A stretch of DNA of 33,086 bases, from positions 1 to 33,086 of the forward strand of contig JAJVIP010000022.1 of NCBI GenBank assembly GCA_022072025.1, in the 5' to 3' direction. Within the stretch, counting starts at the first letter, position 1. Every line of letters starts with the position of its first letter. Position numbers and translations under genes: made by a program. This stretch comes from Elusimicrobiota bacterium. GTDB lineage: Bacteria; Elusimicrobiota; Elusimicrobia; F11. Positions 14,995 through 23,999 of this stretch are shown in pieces. Below the pieces are notes generated by a model. That model had not been told where the DNA came from. It did not search any database and saw only the letters and a program-made list of their open reading frames with translations.

Positions 14995-17022
14995 ATGTCT
15001 GAAATCACATCTATTCTCAAAGAGAAACGCGTTTTTAAACCCGGCGCCGCCTTCTCGCAAGAAGCGCACATCAAAAGTTTCCGAGATTATGAACGACTGT
15101 ATTCTCAAGCGATTAAAAACCCCGAGAAATTCTGGGCCACCCAGGCCAAAGAACAACTTCATTGGTTTAAACCCTGGAATAAGGTTTTGAACTGGAAACC
15201 CCCGTTCGCCAAATGGTTCATCGGCGGAAAAATCAACGTTTCCTATAACTGTCTGGATCGACATGTGGCCTCCTGGCGGAAAAATAAAGCCGCCATCATT
15301 TGGGAAGGCGAACCTCCCTTCGCCCCACAAAAAACCGGGGCAGCAGCAGGCAGGCCCCACGAAATCCGCACACTGACTTACAACCAACTCCACATCGAAG
15401 TCTGCAAATTCGCGAATGCGCTTAAAGGCCAAGGGGTTCGAAAAGGGGATCGCGTTATTATTTATATGCCGATGGTGCCGGAGCTGGCGATCGCCATGCT
15501 CGCCTGCGCCCGCATGGGAGCGATCCATTCCGTTGTGTTTGGGGGTTTTAGCGCGCAATCCCTGGTGGACCGCATCACCGATGCCCAAGCCACTTTTGTG
15601 ATCACGGCTGATGGCGGTTTTCGCCGGGGAACGTCCGTCAACCTTAAAGACGCGGTGGATGAAGCGTTAAAAAGTTGTCCCGGGGTCAAAAGCGTTATTG
15701 TGTACCAACGCACCAAACAAATTATTCACATGCAAACGGGACGCGACCATTGGTGGCACGACCTCATGGCGCAAGCCTCGCCTGATTGCAAAGCGGACCC
15801 GCTTGATTCCGAACATCCGCTCTATATCCTTTACACGTCTGGATCCACGGGAAAACCCAAAGGCATTCAACATTCAACCGGCGGCTATCTGCTGGGCGCG
15901 ACTTACACCTCCAAAATTGTTTTTGATCTCAAAGATGACGATGTCTATTGGTGCACCGCCGACATCGGTTGGGTCACCGGCCATACCTATGTGGTGTATG
16001 GCCCGCTCTCAAACGGCGCCACCGTTGTGATGTATGAAGGCGCGCCCAATTATCCGCAACCGGACCGTTTTTGGGACATCATCGAGCGCCACAAAGTGAC
16101 CATTCTCTACACCGCTCCCACCGCCATCCGCGCTTTCATGAAATGGGGCGACGAGTGGCCCAAGAAACATGATTTGAAAAGCCTTCGGCTTTTGGGTTCT
16201 GTTGGCGAACCCATCAATCCCGAAGCGTGGATGTGGTATCAGAAAAATATTGGGGGTGGACGTTGCCCCATTGTGGACACGTGGTGGCAAACGGAAACAG
16301 GTGGAATTTTAATTTCACCGCTGCCGGGCGCGACCCCCACCAAACCGGGCTCGGCCACGCGACCGCTGCCCGGCATTGTGGTCGATATCGTTGATAAAAA
16401 CGGCGACCCGTCCAAAGAAGGCGGCTTTTTGGTTTTGCGAAAACCGTGGCCGCATATGATGCGCACCATCTGGGGAGATGCCGAGCGTTTCAAAAAACAA
16501 TATTGGTCTCAAGTGAAACCCAACAAAAAGGGCGTGTCGGACACCTATTTCACGGGAGACGGCGCGCGCCGCGACAAGGACGGTTATTACTGGGTCATGG
16601 GCCGCGTGGACGATGTGATCAAAGTGTCCGGACACCGGCTTGGCACAGCGGAAATTGAATCCGCGCTTGTAAGTCACCCGAAAGTGGCGGAGGCCGCGGT
16701 CGTGGGACGGCCGGACGAATTGACGGGGGAGGCTGTGGTGTCATTTGTAACGCTCAAGATGGGAAATGGCCAGGGCCAGATTTCTCCCTCCGACGCGCTC
16801 AAAGACGAACTCAAAGCGCATGTGACCAAAGCCATCGGCTCAATTGCCCGCCCCGCGGAAATCCGGTTCACGGACGCGCTCCCCAAAACCAGATCCGGAA
16901 AAATCATGCGCCGCCTGCTCCGCGACATCGCCCACGGCCGCGAAACTGTCGGCGACACCACCACACTTGAAGATTTCTCAGTGCTCGCCAAATTGCGCGC
17001 CGCCCAAGGGGAGGAAGAGTAA
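14995..17022 (+). CDS. acs: Acetyl-CoA synthetase (AMP-forming)
   Basis: This gene encodes 675 residues, slightly over the usual 650. The enzyme activates acetate to acetyl-CoA through acetyl-AMP, in the cytoplasm. The sequence shows the N-terminal ACAS helix region, the P-loop [11 protein letters not shown], the adenylate motif [25 protein letters not shown] and the hinge [24 protein letters not shown] carries catalytic Lys636, the residue acetylated for control in relatives. A short extra loop ([17 protein letters not shown], around residues 110-127) is not in typical Acs. AAAGGAG just before ATG 14995 is the ribosome binding site and overlaps the previous stop. serS starts two bases after its stop, so the two are co-transcribed. 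Confidence 0.97.
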   Translation: MSEITSILKEKRVFKPGAAFSQEAHIKSFRDYERLYSQAIKNPEKFWATQAKEQLHWFKPWNKVLNWKPPFAKWFIGGKINVSYNCLDRHVASWRKNKAAIIWEGEPPFAPQKTGAAAGRPHEIRTLTYNQLHIEVCKFANALKGQGVRKGDRVIIYMPMVPELAIAMLACARMGAIHSVVFGGFSAQSLVDRITDAQATFVITADGGFRRGTSVNLKDAVDEALKSCPGVKSVIVYQRTKQIIHMQTGRDHWWHDLMAQASPDCKADPLDSEHPLYILYTSGSTGKPKGIQHSTGGYLLGATYTSKIVFDLKDDDVYWCTADIGWVTGHTYVVYGPLSNGATVVMYEGAPNYPQPDRFWDIIERHKVTILYTAPTAIRAFMKWGDEWPKKHDLKSLRLLGSVGEPINPEAWMWYQKNIGGGRCPIVDTWWQTETGGILISPLPGATPTKPGSATRPLPGIVVDIVDKNGDPSKEGGFLVLRKPWPHMMRTIWGDAERFKKQYWSQVKPNKKGVSDTYFTGDGARRDKDGYYWVMGRVDDVIKVSGHRLGTAEIESALVSHPKVAEAAVVGRPDELTGEAVVSFVTLKMGNGQGQISPSDALKDELKAHVTKAIGSIARPAEIRFTDALPKTRSGKIMRRLLRDIAHGRETVGDTTTLEDFSVLAKLRAAQGEEE

Positions 17023-17024
17023 AT

Positions 17025-18296
17025 ATGCTCGACATAAAAACCATCAGAGAAAAACCCGACCTGGTTCGCAAAGGGCTTCAGGATCGGGGTGGAAAATATT
17101 TACCGGACTTGGAACAACTCATCGCCAAGGACAAAGAATGGAGGGATCTTCTCACGCAACTGGACCAATTGCGCGCTCAACGCAACAAAGCGGCCGATGA
17201 GATTGGCCGCCTTAAACGCGAAAAAGGGGATGCCACGGCGCTCCTCAGAGATATGGAAAGCGTCAAAACCGGCATGAAAGAAAAAGAAGAAGCCGAACGG
17301 CACCTCAAGCTCGCCGTCGACATGATGTTGCTCTCACTGCCCAACATTCCCGACCCATCGGTGCCGGTGGGAAAATCAGCCGACGACAACAAAGTGGTTC
17401 GCGAAAATGGAAAAAAACCGAATTTTTCTTTCAAAGCGAAAGATCATCACGAACTCGGCGTCAATTTGGGAATCTTTGACTTCGAGATGGCGACGAAATT
17501 GTCCGGCGCACGATTTGCGTTGTACAAAGGCGCGGGCGCGCGCCTCGAGCGCGCCATCGCCAATTTCATGCTCGATCTTCACACGAACGAGCATGGCTAC
17601 ACAGAAGTTCTTCCTCCCTTGCTCGTCACCGGACAAACCATGACCAACACGGGACAACTGCCGAAGTTCGCCGATGAACTCTATAAGTGTGCCGAAGATG
17701 ATTTGTACTTGATCCCAACATCCGAAGTGGCCCTTGCCAACTTGTTGCGAGAAACGGCAGTCCCCGAAGATGAGTTGCCCAAAGCCGTCACCGCGCTTAC
17801 GCCGTGTTTCCGCCGCGAAGCGGGCACCTATGGGAAAGACACACGCGGCCTCATTCGCAACCATCAATTCGACAAGGTCGAGTTGGTTCGTTTCTGCCGT
17901 ATCGAAGATTCCATCAAAGAACATGAACTCTTGACCCAACAGGCGGAAGAAGTATTGAAACGTCTCGAACTGCCGTACCGCGTTCTGACGCTCTGCACGG
18001 GAGACATGGGTTTCTCTTCAGCCAAAACCTACGACTTGGAAGTGTGGATGCCGGGTGAAAATGTGTGGCGAGAAATTTCCTCTTGTTCCACTTGCACGGA
18101 TTTTCAGGCCCGCCGTATGGATTTTAAAGTGTTGACCAAAGACAAGAAACGCGTGTTTGGCTGCACTTTGAACGGATCAGGTTTGGCGGTGGGCCGCACT
18201 CTGGCGGCGATTCTTGAAAACGGTCAACAAGCCGACGGTTCCATCCATCTGCCCAAAGCGCTCCACTCCTATTTTGGCGCCGAAAAAATCGGTTAA
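17025..18296 (+). CDS. serS: Seryl-tRNA synthetase
   Basis: This gene encodes 423 residues, the usual bacterial length. The enzyme charges tRNA-Ser with serine. The N-terminal long coiled-coil arm (about residues 30-100) that grips the tRNA long variable arm is followed by the class II core: TSEVALANL for serine binding, motif 2 CFRREAGTYGKDTRG, and motif 3 GSGLAVGRTLAAILEN. The RNHQFDKVELV strand is also typical. Its ribosome binding site GGAGG lies in the last codons of acs. No clear terminator is seen before the convergent peptidase gene at 18352. Confidence 0.98.
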   Translation: MLDIKTIREKPDLVRKGLQDRGGKYLPDLEQLIAKDKEWRDLLTQLDQLRAQRNKAADEIGRLKREKGDATALLRDMESVKTGMKEKEEAERHLKLAVDMMLLSLPNIPDPSVPVGKSADDNKVVRENGKKPNFSFKAKDHHELGVNLGIFDFEMATKLSGARFALYKGAGARLERAIANFMLDLHTNEHGYTEVLPPLLVTGQTMTNTGQLPKFADELYKCAEDDLYLIPTSEVALANLLRETAVPEDELPKAVTALTPCFRREAGTYGKDTRGLIRNHQFDKVELVRFCRIEDSIKEHELLTQQAEEVLKRLELPYRVLTLCTGDMGFSSAKTYDLEVWMPGENVWREISSCSTCTDFQARRMDFKVLTKDKKRVFGCTLNGSGLAVGRTLAAILENGQQADGSIHLPKALHSYFGAEKIG

Positions 18297-18351
18297 AAAC
18301 CAGTTCTGATTATGGCAAGGCCGACAACCACCGAGCGACTGGGAATGTGGG

Positions 18352-19338
18352 TTAGTTGCTGCTCCACTTGGCGGAGGTGCCGCGGGCGTCCACGTGAACG
18401 AACGGGCCATGGGATTTGGTGGGTTTGTACCAACCGAGGCCTCCCACAAAAGCCTTGGTGGCGGGTTTGTTGTTCCATTTCTCCATAACTTGAAAAAGAA
18501 GTTCGGCGTCTTGGGCGTCTTCTCTCCCATCGCCGTTTAAATCTTCCATGCTGAGCGAGTGGGGTTCGTTGTTGTTGATGTACACGTCCGCCGCGTCGCC
18601 CCACATGTGTCGACTGAGGCGCACGTTTCCGAGGCTCTTGTTGTAGGCCGGGGTCCGGTAGCCGCTCATAACCGAAAAGGTGCGCGCGGCCAACCCTTCT
18701 CGATTGACATGTTCCAGCAAATGCTCAAGTTTGAGCACCAAACGCTCCCGCAAAACCAAATATTTGGGAGATTTGCTGGAGGGTTGTTTGCAAAGAAATT
18801 GTCCCAGCGTAAAGTGAGGGGAAACCTGAACGTGTTTATTTTCAGAGGTGACTTCAATAAAACCTCGCGGCAAAGAATAAACCGTTTTCTTGGAAGGAGC
18901 CACTTTGGGATATTGACCAATTTTATATCCGTTCAATTTTCCATTTTGGATTTTCCCGTAGGGAATCATTACGAAAATATTGAGTGTCATGGTCTCACCC
19001 GATGATAACTCTGTCACCTTGGCGGAAGTAAACCCCGCTTTTGAAGGAGCGACCCAGGACCATTCAGTCGCAGAGCTGGCTTTCCACTCTCCCTTGACAC
19101 TTTCAACCACGAAGGGCCCCCGATCCTTGGCCGCGCCGATGATCAATTTGATTTCTTCCTTCGGCAGAACAAACATTGGCGTAATTTTGAATGGGGATAT
19201 TTCTCCCCGGTAAGAAACCGTAAAACCGGCTTTTTCCGGTGTGTATCCCACAGAAATATTGGCGGTTCCAAAACGAGGGGGCGCGAACAAGGTCAGAGTC
19301 AATATCAACGAAAAAAAGGCGGGAAGTTTGTGTTTCAT
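18352..19338 (-). CDS. Exported M15-type peptidase with an EF-hand loop
   Basis: This gene encodes 328 residues. It has a signal peptide (about 1-27), a beta-rich middle part, and a C-terminal M15 peptidase domain (about 165-320). SGYRTPAYNK and RLSRHMWGDAAD give the S-x-H-x-x-G-x-A-x-D metal motif (His244, Asp251), and FVHVD supplies the last ligand (His315). The family cuts D-Ala-D-Ala or L-Ala-D-Glu bonds of peptidoglycan peptides in the periplasm. Inserted between the motifs is a 12-residue Ca2+ loop DLNGDGREDAQD (266-277) of dockerin/EF-hand type. It overlaps the L,D-transpeptidase gene by ATGA, so the two are translationally coupled and act on the same wall. Confidence 0.88.
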   Translation of the reverse strand: MKHKLPAFFSLILTLTLFAPPRFGTANISVGYTPEKAGFTVSYRGEISPFKITPMFVLPKEEIKLIIGAAKDRGPFVVESVKGEWKASSATEWSWVAPSKAGFTSAKVTELSSGETMTLNIFVMIPYGKIQNGKLNGYKIGQYPKVAPSKKTVYSLPRGFIEVTSENKHVQVSPHFTLGQFLCKQPSSKSPKYLVLRERLVLKLEHLLEHVNREGLAARTFSVMSGYRTPAYNKSLGNVRLSRHMWGDAADVYINNNEPHSLSMEDLNGDGREDAQDAELLFQVMEKWNNKPATKAFVGGLGWYKPTKSHGPFVHVDARGTSAKWSSN

Positions 19339-20939
19339 TGGGAAACCTCCGAGTTCAAGGCATGGACCAAGGCCACGTCTCGTCCATAAATATCCTCTCG
19401 GAATTGCACATTGTCGCGCTCATCCACCCATGCGGTCCAATACATCAAGTGAACAGGGACCGGTTCGGGAAGAGGAATGATTTGTTCGGTTGATTCATTG
19501 ATCGCGGCCTCTATTTTCTCTTTGCTCCAACGATTTTCGTCATTTAATAAAACCTCCGCCAATTCAACTGGTTTTTCAACGCGGATACAACCTGAGCTGA
19601 AATCTCGCACTGTTTTTGAAAACAGGGAGCGGGATGGCGTGTCATGCAAATAGACATCAAACCGGTTCGGTAATAAAAATTTGATGCGACCCAAAGCGTT
19701 GAGAGGTCCTGATTTCTGGCGAAATTTATAGCGCAAGTTGGTGGAGGTCACGGTGGTCCAATCCACAGTCACGGGATCAAGGGGGGCGGCATTTTCTTCA
19801 TACCCATCAAACACTTCAAATTTGTGACGGGTCAAATAGTCCGGCTCTTCTTGAATATGCTCAAGAATGTCTGTGCGAGCCACATTGACGGGAACGGACC
19901 AGGGAGGATTAAAAACAATATGAGTCATTTTGCTGGAAAACACAGGCGTTTGGCGCATCTTTCTTCCCACCACGACTTTCATGGACAAAGTATCACGCGA
20001 GTTGTCTACCAAATGCAAGGTAAAAGATGGCACATTGACAAAAATGTGACGCTCCCCCAAGTCGCCCGGCAGCCATCGGCACCGCTCCATATTGAGCCGG
20101 ATTTGCTGCACCCGTTCCGTCACGGGAACATTGAGCGCTTTCAGCGTATCTTTCCCTAATATGCCGTCTGGAGCCAGTCCCACACGCGCCTGAAATTTTT
20201 TGAGCCCCCTCTCGAGAGCAGAATCAAACACCGGTTTGGCATGAGGTTTTTGATTTAAATCCCCTTCATAACTCAAACGTCGACGCAAGGTTGAGAGACG
20301 TTTGTCCCGGTCACCTTTCTGAATGGAAGGACCCGCCGGCAAAATGGGCCAGCCCCCATTTTTCTCCATCTGCCGATAACGAGCCAACGCCACCCGCATC
20401 CGTTGATACACAGGATGAACCGGCAAGAGGCTCTCCAATGTCTTGCGAACCTCTCGACTTTGAATGGCTTTTTCGAGCGTGACCGGCAGATCGCCGGTTC
20501 GACGGCCGGCAAACCAATCATCATCCACATCAAAGGGGTTGGTGCGGCCCGATAAGAGGTCCGACCCATAAGAAAGAAAGGCATCGGTGAGGGTTAATTC
20601 CAAATGCATTTGATCTTTCTCCAAGAGGCTCTCGGGGGTCGATTCCAATTGGTCCAATTGAGTTTGAAGGCTGTTTAAATGATAGTCCTCAGGGTGAAGA
20701 CCTTCGCGATCGGCCTGTTTAAGCGCATTCAACAAGTCGCTCACTTCGGGAATGAAATGCCCTTGGGCAAACCAGGCGGGTTCAAACGCTCTCGCTTCGT
20801 AAAATTTTTTTAAGAGAACCGGGGCCGAAAACCGCATTTCGGGAGCATCGAGTTGGGACTGGATCTCTTCATGGGGAGAAGCGAGAACAAATTGACTGGT
20901 GAAAAAAATGGGGAAAACAATGCTCAATATTTTGGACAT
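19335..20939 (-). CDS. L,D-transpeptidase of YcbB/LdtD type
   Basis: This gene encodes 534 residues. It has a signal peptide (1-20), a scaffold domain, a peptidoglycan-binding domain (FDSALERGLKKFQ to DGILGKDTLKALN) and a YkuD catalytic domain. The active-site block is HDTP (His432) followed by SSGCIRVE (Cys451), and the substrate-loop capping insertion typical of YcbB lies between them and VVVGRKMRQTP. The enzyme makes 3-3 cross-links or attaches proteins to peptidoglycan in the periplasm. It is first in a two-gene operon with the M15-type peptidase, which could trim the same stem peptides. A nested-palindrome repeat lies 10 bases upstream of the start, in the promoter region. Confidence 0.93.
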   Translation of the reverse strand: MSKILSIVFPIFFTSQFVLASPHEEIQSQLDAPEMRFSAPVLLKKFYEARAFEPAWFAQGHFIPEVSDLLNALKQADREGLHPEDYHLNSLQTQLDQLESTPESLLEKDQMHLELTLTDAFLSYGSDLLSGRTNPFDVDDDWFAGRRTGDLPVTLEKAIQSREVRKTLESLLPVHPVYQRMRVALARYRQMEKNGGWPILPAGPSIQKGDRDKRLSTLRRRLSYEGDLNQKPHAKPVFDSALERGLKKFQARVGLAPDGILGKDTLKALNVPVTERVQQIRLNMERCRWLPGDLGERHIFVNVPSFTLHLVDNSRDTLSMKVVVGRKMRQTPVFSSKMTHIVFNPPWSVPVNVARTDILEHIQEEPDYLTRHKFEVFDGYEENAAPLDPVTVDWTTVTSTNLRYKFRQKSGPLNALGRIKFLLPNRFDVYLHDTPSRSLFSKTVRDFSSGCIRVEKPVELAEVLLNDENRWSKEKIEAAINESTEQIIPLPEPVPVHLMYWTAWVDERDNVQFREDIYGRDVALVHALNSEVSQ

Positions 20940-20949
20940 TTTCAGATTC

Positions 20950-21032
20950 GTCGCCCCGGCACGCTTCTTGGCCGGGGTCCAGGTTTTCCATCAAGAACAC
21001 CTGGGCCCCGGCCAAAAACATGCCGGGGCGAC
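20950..21032. repeat. Nested palindromic repeat, family A copy 1
   Basis: The outer arms GTCGCCCCGGCA (20950-20961) and TGCCGGGGCGAC (21021-21032) are perfect complements. The inner arms 20968-20984 and 20999-21015 match at 16 of 17. It would fold into a long hairpin as RNA or cruciform DNA. It lies between the msrB stop and the L,D-transpeptidase start, and is related to 21597-21765. Confidence 0.8.
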
Positions 21033-21080
21033 AATATAACAGTCATCACAGCAATTATGTCCCTTTTATTAGAACTTGAT

Positions 21081-21554
21081 TTAACGTTTTTCAAATTTTA
21101 GAGACGCGGAATTAATGCAGTAACGTAAACCCGTCGGCTTGGGCCCATCTTCAAATACATGTCCCAAATGGGCTCCACAACGAGCGCAAGTAACTTCGGT
21201 GCGCACCATGCCATGGCTGGTGTCTGTGATTGTTTTGACATGGGCTTTGTGCGCCGGATCCCAAAAGCTGGGCCACCCCGTTCCCGAATCAAATTTCGTA
21301 TCGGACTTAAACAACTCGAGATCACAGGCCACGCAATAATAGGCGCCCTTTTCGTGGTTGTTCCAATAAAGACCCGTGAAAGGACGCTCGGTTCCTTTAA
21401 GACGGCAAACGTCATATTGCTCAGGCGTCAATGTTTTTTTCCATTCTTCTTCTGATTTCACAATCGGAATAATTTCCTTGTTAATGAATTTTTTCTTCTC
21501 CGCTCCCCACAGGGCGGCGGGCACCAAACACAGAATCAACAAACTCCATTTCAT
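21081..21554 (-). CDS. msrB: Exported peptide-methionine (R)-S-oxide reductase
   Basis: This gene encodes 157 residues. ATG 21554 is chosen because GGCGGAG lies seven bases upstream; an in-frame TTG 18 bases earlier has no better site. A signal peptide ([16 protein letters not shown]) precedes the MsrB domain, so it repairs oxidised methionine outside the cytoplasm. Two CxxC pairs (CVAC, CARC) bind zinc. [17 protein letters not shown] and the catalytic RYCINSASL (Cys146) are all present. No MsrA is visible in the window. It lies between two nested-palindrome repeats and probably has its own promoter. Confidence 0.96.
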   Translation of the reverse strand: MKWSLLILCLVPAALWGAEKKKFINKEIIPIVKSEEEWKKTLTPEQYDVCRLKGTERPFTGLYWNNHEKGAYYCVACDLELFKSDTKFDSGTGWPSFWDPAHKAHVKTITDTSHGMVRTEVTCARCGAHLGHVFEDGPKPTGLRYCINSASLKFEKR

Positions 21555-21596
21555 AACACAGCTCCGCCGCAACCCAACAAGGGATCAAGCATGGCC

Positions 21597-21765
21597 GTCG
21601 TCCCGGCCCATTTTTTAAAGGATGTGTGCGCTGAGAAGAGAATAAGCCGGGACCCAGTCTCTCCCAAGAGGGAGGTGATCCCATCACACCTTCTGCCGGA
21701 ACGACTGGGCCCCGGCTTATACACTTGCCAACCATCACTCCCCTTAAATGCGAGGCCGGGGCGAC
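21597..21765. repeat. Nested palindromic repeat, family A copy 2 (longer)
   Basis: The outer arms 21597-21608 and 21754-21765 pair at 11 of 12; the inner arms 21642-21659 and 21703-21720 pair at 17 of 18. A small CTCCC-AAGA-GGGAG hairpin sits in the centre. Layout and arm sequences match 20950-21032. The rest of the 338-bp gap (21555-21892) shows nothing else I can identify. Confidence 0.75.
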
Positions 21766-21892
21766 AGCGACCTTCAAACATTTCTTCGTATAAAAACAAA
21801 ATCCCACAAATCCATTTCATAAGATAATTCATGGACCGCAGTTTAACTCAGTGGGCAGGATTTAATCAAAATCGTTTAGAATAAGGCTGGTT

Positions 21893-22918
21893 ATGACAGT
21901 GCGGAAACAATTCACAATCATTCTTCTATGCGCAGGCTTCCTGGGAAATGTCGCCGGGGCCCAAGGGCCTTACAAAATCATTAAAAAAGTTCCGCTGGTT
22001 GGAGACAGTGGGTGGGACTATTTAACATTGGACGTGGCCCAAAGACGACTTTATGTGGCGCATGGAACACGCGTGAACGTGATGGATGTGGACAGTCATC
22101 AACCCGTTGGCATCATTGCCAACACCCCCGGTGTGCACGGCGTGGCCATTGCCGGGCCCTTCAACCGGGGCTTTATCACCCAAGGTAGAACCGATTCGGT
22201 GGTGGCTTTTGATTTAAAAACCCTTAAAAAAATTGGAGAAACCCCCGCCCAAAAAAATCCGGATTTCGTTCTTTATGACCCGGTCAGTCAACGGGTGTTC
22301 GTATTTAACAGTCAGACCAACAGTGCCACCGTTGTTGACCCTCAAACCATCGAACCTGTGGCCACACTGACACTCTCCGGTAAACCGGAACAAGGCGTCG
22401 CGGACGGACAAGGCCGTGTGTATGTGAATTTACGAGATCAAAACAAAATCGCTCAAATTAATTCCCGCGTACTCAAGGTGGAAAAGGAGCTGCCGATCGC
22501 CGGTTGCCAACAACCCACCACGTTGGCGTTGGATGCCATCAACCGACGTTTGTTTGCGGGATGCGCGAACAAAGTCCTGGCCGTTTTGGATGCGGAGTCC
22601 GGCCAAAACGTGGCTTTGCTGCCCATCGGAGACCGGTGCGACACCACGCTGTACGACCCCGAATCCGCCCTTATTTTCAATTCGAACAACGATGGGACGG
22701 TCACCATCATCAAACAAAACTCCCCGGACAAATATTCCGTTCAGGAAACACTGACCACCCAAATCGGGGCGCGAACCGCCGCCTATGACCCCAAAACAAA
22801 AACGCTTTTTCTGGCCGTGGCTGAATTTGGACCTCTGCCGGAACCCACGGAGAGCAACCCCAAACCCAAACAAAAGATTCTGCCGGGCACCTTCAATATC
22901 TTGGTGGCCACCCCGTAA
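21893..22918 (+). CDS. Exported YVTN/YncE-type beta-propeller protein
   Basis: This gene encodes 341 residues. A signal peptide (about 1-23, LLCAGFLGNVAGAQG) is followed by about seven repeats of a YVTN-propeller pattern: RLYVAHGTRVNVMDVDS, RVFVFNSQTNSATVVDP, RVYVNLRDQNKIAQIN, RLFAGCANKVLAVLD, LIFNSNNDGTVTII. Such proteins form seven-bladed propellers in the periplasm and usually bind partners; no catalytic motif is seen. Two cysteines in the fifth blade and one nearby could form a disulphide. AAGG lies 8 bases before the ATG, a weak site. doxX follows after 23 bases with its own strong site, so the three genes to 23969 are likely one operon. Confidence 0.88.
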   Translation: MTVRKQFTIILLCAGFLGNVAGAQGPYKIIKKVPLVGDSGWDYLTLDVAQRRLYVAHGTRVNVMDVDSHQPVGIIANTPGVHGVAIAGPFNRGFITQGRTDSVVAFDLKTLKKIGETPAQKNPDFVLYDPVSQRVFVFNSQTNSATVVDPQTIEPVATLTLSGKPEQGVADGQGRVYVNLRDQNKIAQINSRVLKVEKELPIAGCQQPTTLALDAINRRLFAGCANKVLAVLDAESGQNVALLPIGDRCDTTLYDPESALIFNSNNDGTVTIIKQNSPDKYSVQETLTTQIGARTAAYDPKTKTLFLAVAEFGPLPEPTESNPKPKQKILPGTFNILVATP

Positions 22919-22941
22919 TATATATAGGAGGAACAATCCGA

Positions 22942-23355
22942 ATGCTCAATTGCGATGCAACAAAAGAAAAACTGCTTCACTCCGGCCTCTTGTGCCTGCG
23001 TATTTTCTTGGGGTTGGGCATGGCCTATCATGGGTATGGCAAGGTGTTTGGAGGGCACATCACTCTGCTCACCGAAGGGTTGGCCGGCATGGGTTTTCCT
23101 CTGCCCGTTGTGTTTGCCTGGTTGGCCGCATTGGCAGAATTTGGGGGCGGACTATGCATTGCCTTGGGGATTGGAACGCGGATCGCCGCGTTGTTCGTTT
23201 TCGTGACCATGGCCGTGGCTTTTTTCGTGGCGCATGCCAAAGACCCTTTCCAAGTAAAAGAACTGGCCTATTTGTACGGCGCTGGCGCGCTCTCTTTGAT
23301 TTTAACCGGAGGCGGACGGTTTTCCATCGACTCCCTGTTCTGTTGTAAAAAATGA
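22942..23355 (+). CDS. DoxX family membrane protein
   Basis: This gene encodes 137 residues with four membrane segments: about 14-30, 55-75, 78-97 and 108-125. GLGMAYHGYGKVFGG and LAALAEFGGGLCIALG are the family signature. DoxX proteins are inner-membrane proteins linked to thiosulphate:quinone oxidation or redox stress; the exact role here is not shown. AGGAGG lies 9 bases before ATG. It overlaps the carbonic anhydrase gene by ATGA (23352-23355), so the two are coupled. Confidence 0.88.
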   Translation: MLNCDATKEKLLHSGLLCLRIFLGLGMAYHGYGKVFGGHITLLTEGLAGMGFPLPVVFAWLAALAEFGGGLCIALGIGTRIAALFVFVTMAVAFFVAHAKDPFQVKELAYLYGAGALSLILTGGGRFSIDSLFCCKK

Positions 23356-23969
23356 AATTGCACCAACTTTTCGCGAACAATCGGGCCTGGTCCGAGAAAA
23401 TGACCCGCAGCGACTCAGGTTTTTTTCGACGGTTGGCCGAACAACAATCCCCCAAATATTTGTGGATTGGCTGTTCCGATAGCCGCGTTCCCGCCAACGA
23501 AATCGTGGGGCTTCTGCCCGGCGAACTTTTCGTTCATCGCAATGTGGCCAATCTGGTGGTCCACACCGACCTCAACTGCCTGTCGGTCATTCAATTTTCC
23601 GTCGATGTTCTGAAAGTTGAGCACATTATTGTATGCGGCCATTATGGTTGCGGCGGCGTGCGCGCTGTGGTGGAAAAAAGAGACATCGGCCTGGCGAACA
23701 ATTGGTTGCGCCACTTGGCGGACGTCCGAGACAAATTCCAAGACCCTCTCAAGCAATTGCCCCACGATGACGCGAGGGCCGACAAGTTATGCGAACTCAA
23801 CATCATCGAACAAGTCCGCAACGTGTGTGAATCAACGATTGTGACAGACGCTTGGAAAAAACGGCAACCGCTGACCGTTCATGGATGGGTGTACGGATTG
23901 GAAGACGGCCTTCTTCGCGATTTATTAACAAATCCCATCAACTCCATTGAAGAAAGCCTGCGGATATAA
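23352..23969 (+). CDS. can: Beta-class carbonic anhydrase
   Basis: This gene encodes 205 residues, typical of the plant-type beta class. It interconverts CO2 and bicarbonate. CSDSRV gives zinc ligand Cys41 and the Asp43-Arg45 dyad; CGHYGCGGV gives His97 and Cys100. VHRNVANLV is also conserved. It has no signal peptide, so it is cytoplasmic. It is translationally coupled to doxX. Bicarbonate supply for carboxylases is the likely role. Confidence 0.96.
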   Translation: MKLHQLFANNRAWSEKMTRSDSGFFRRLAEQQSPKYLWIGCSDSRVPANEIVGLLPGELFVHRNVANLVVHTDLNCLSVIQFSVDVLKVEHIIVCGHYGCGGVRAVVEKRDIGLANNWLRHLADVRDKFQDPLKQLPHDDARADKLCELNIIEQVRNVCESTIVTDAWKKRQPLTVHGWVYGLEDGLLRDLLTNPINSIEESLRI

Positions 23970-23999
23970 CCACACCCATCGATATCCTCTTCATTTTCC

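Noticed and set aside
14944-15588. Antisense frame of 214 codons within acs
   Set aside because: It overlaps a certain gene on the other strand and has no domain or start signal of its own.
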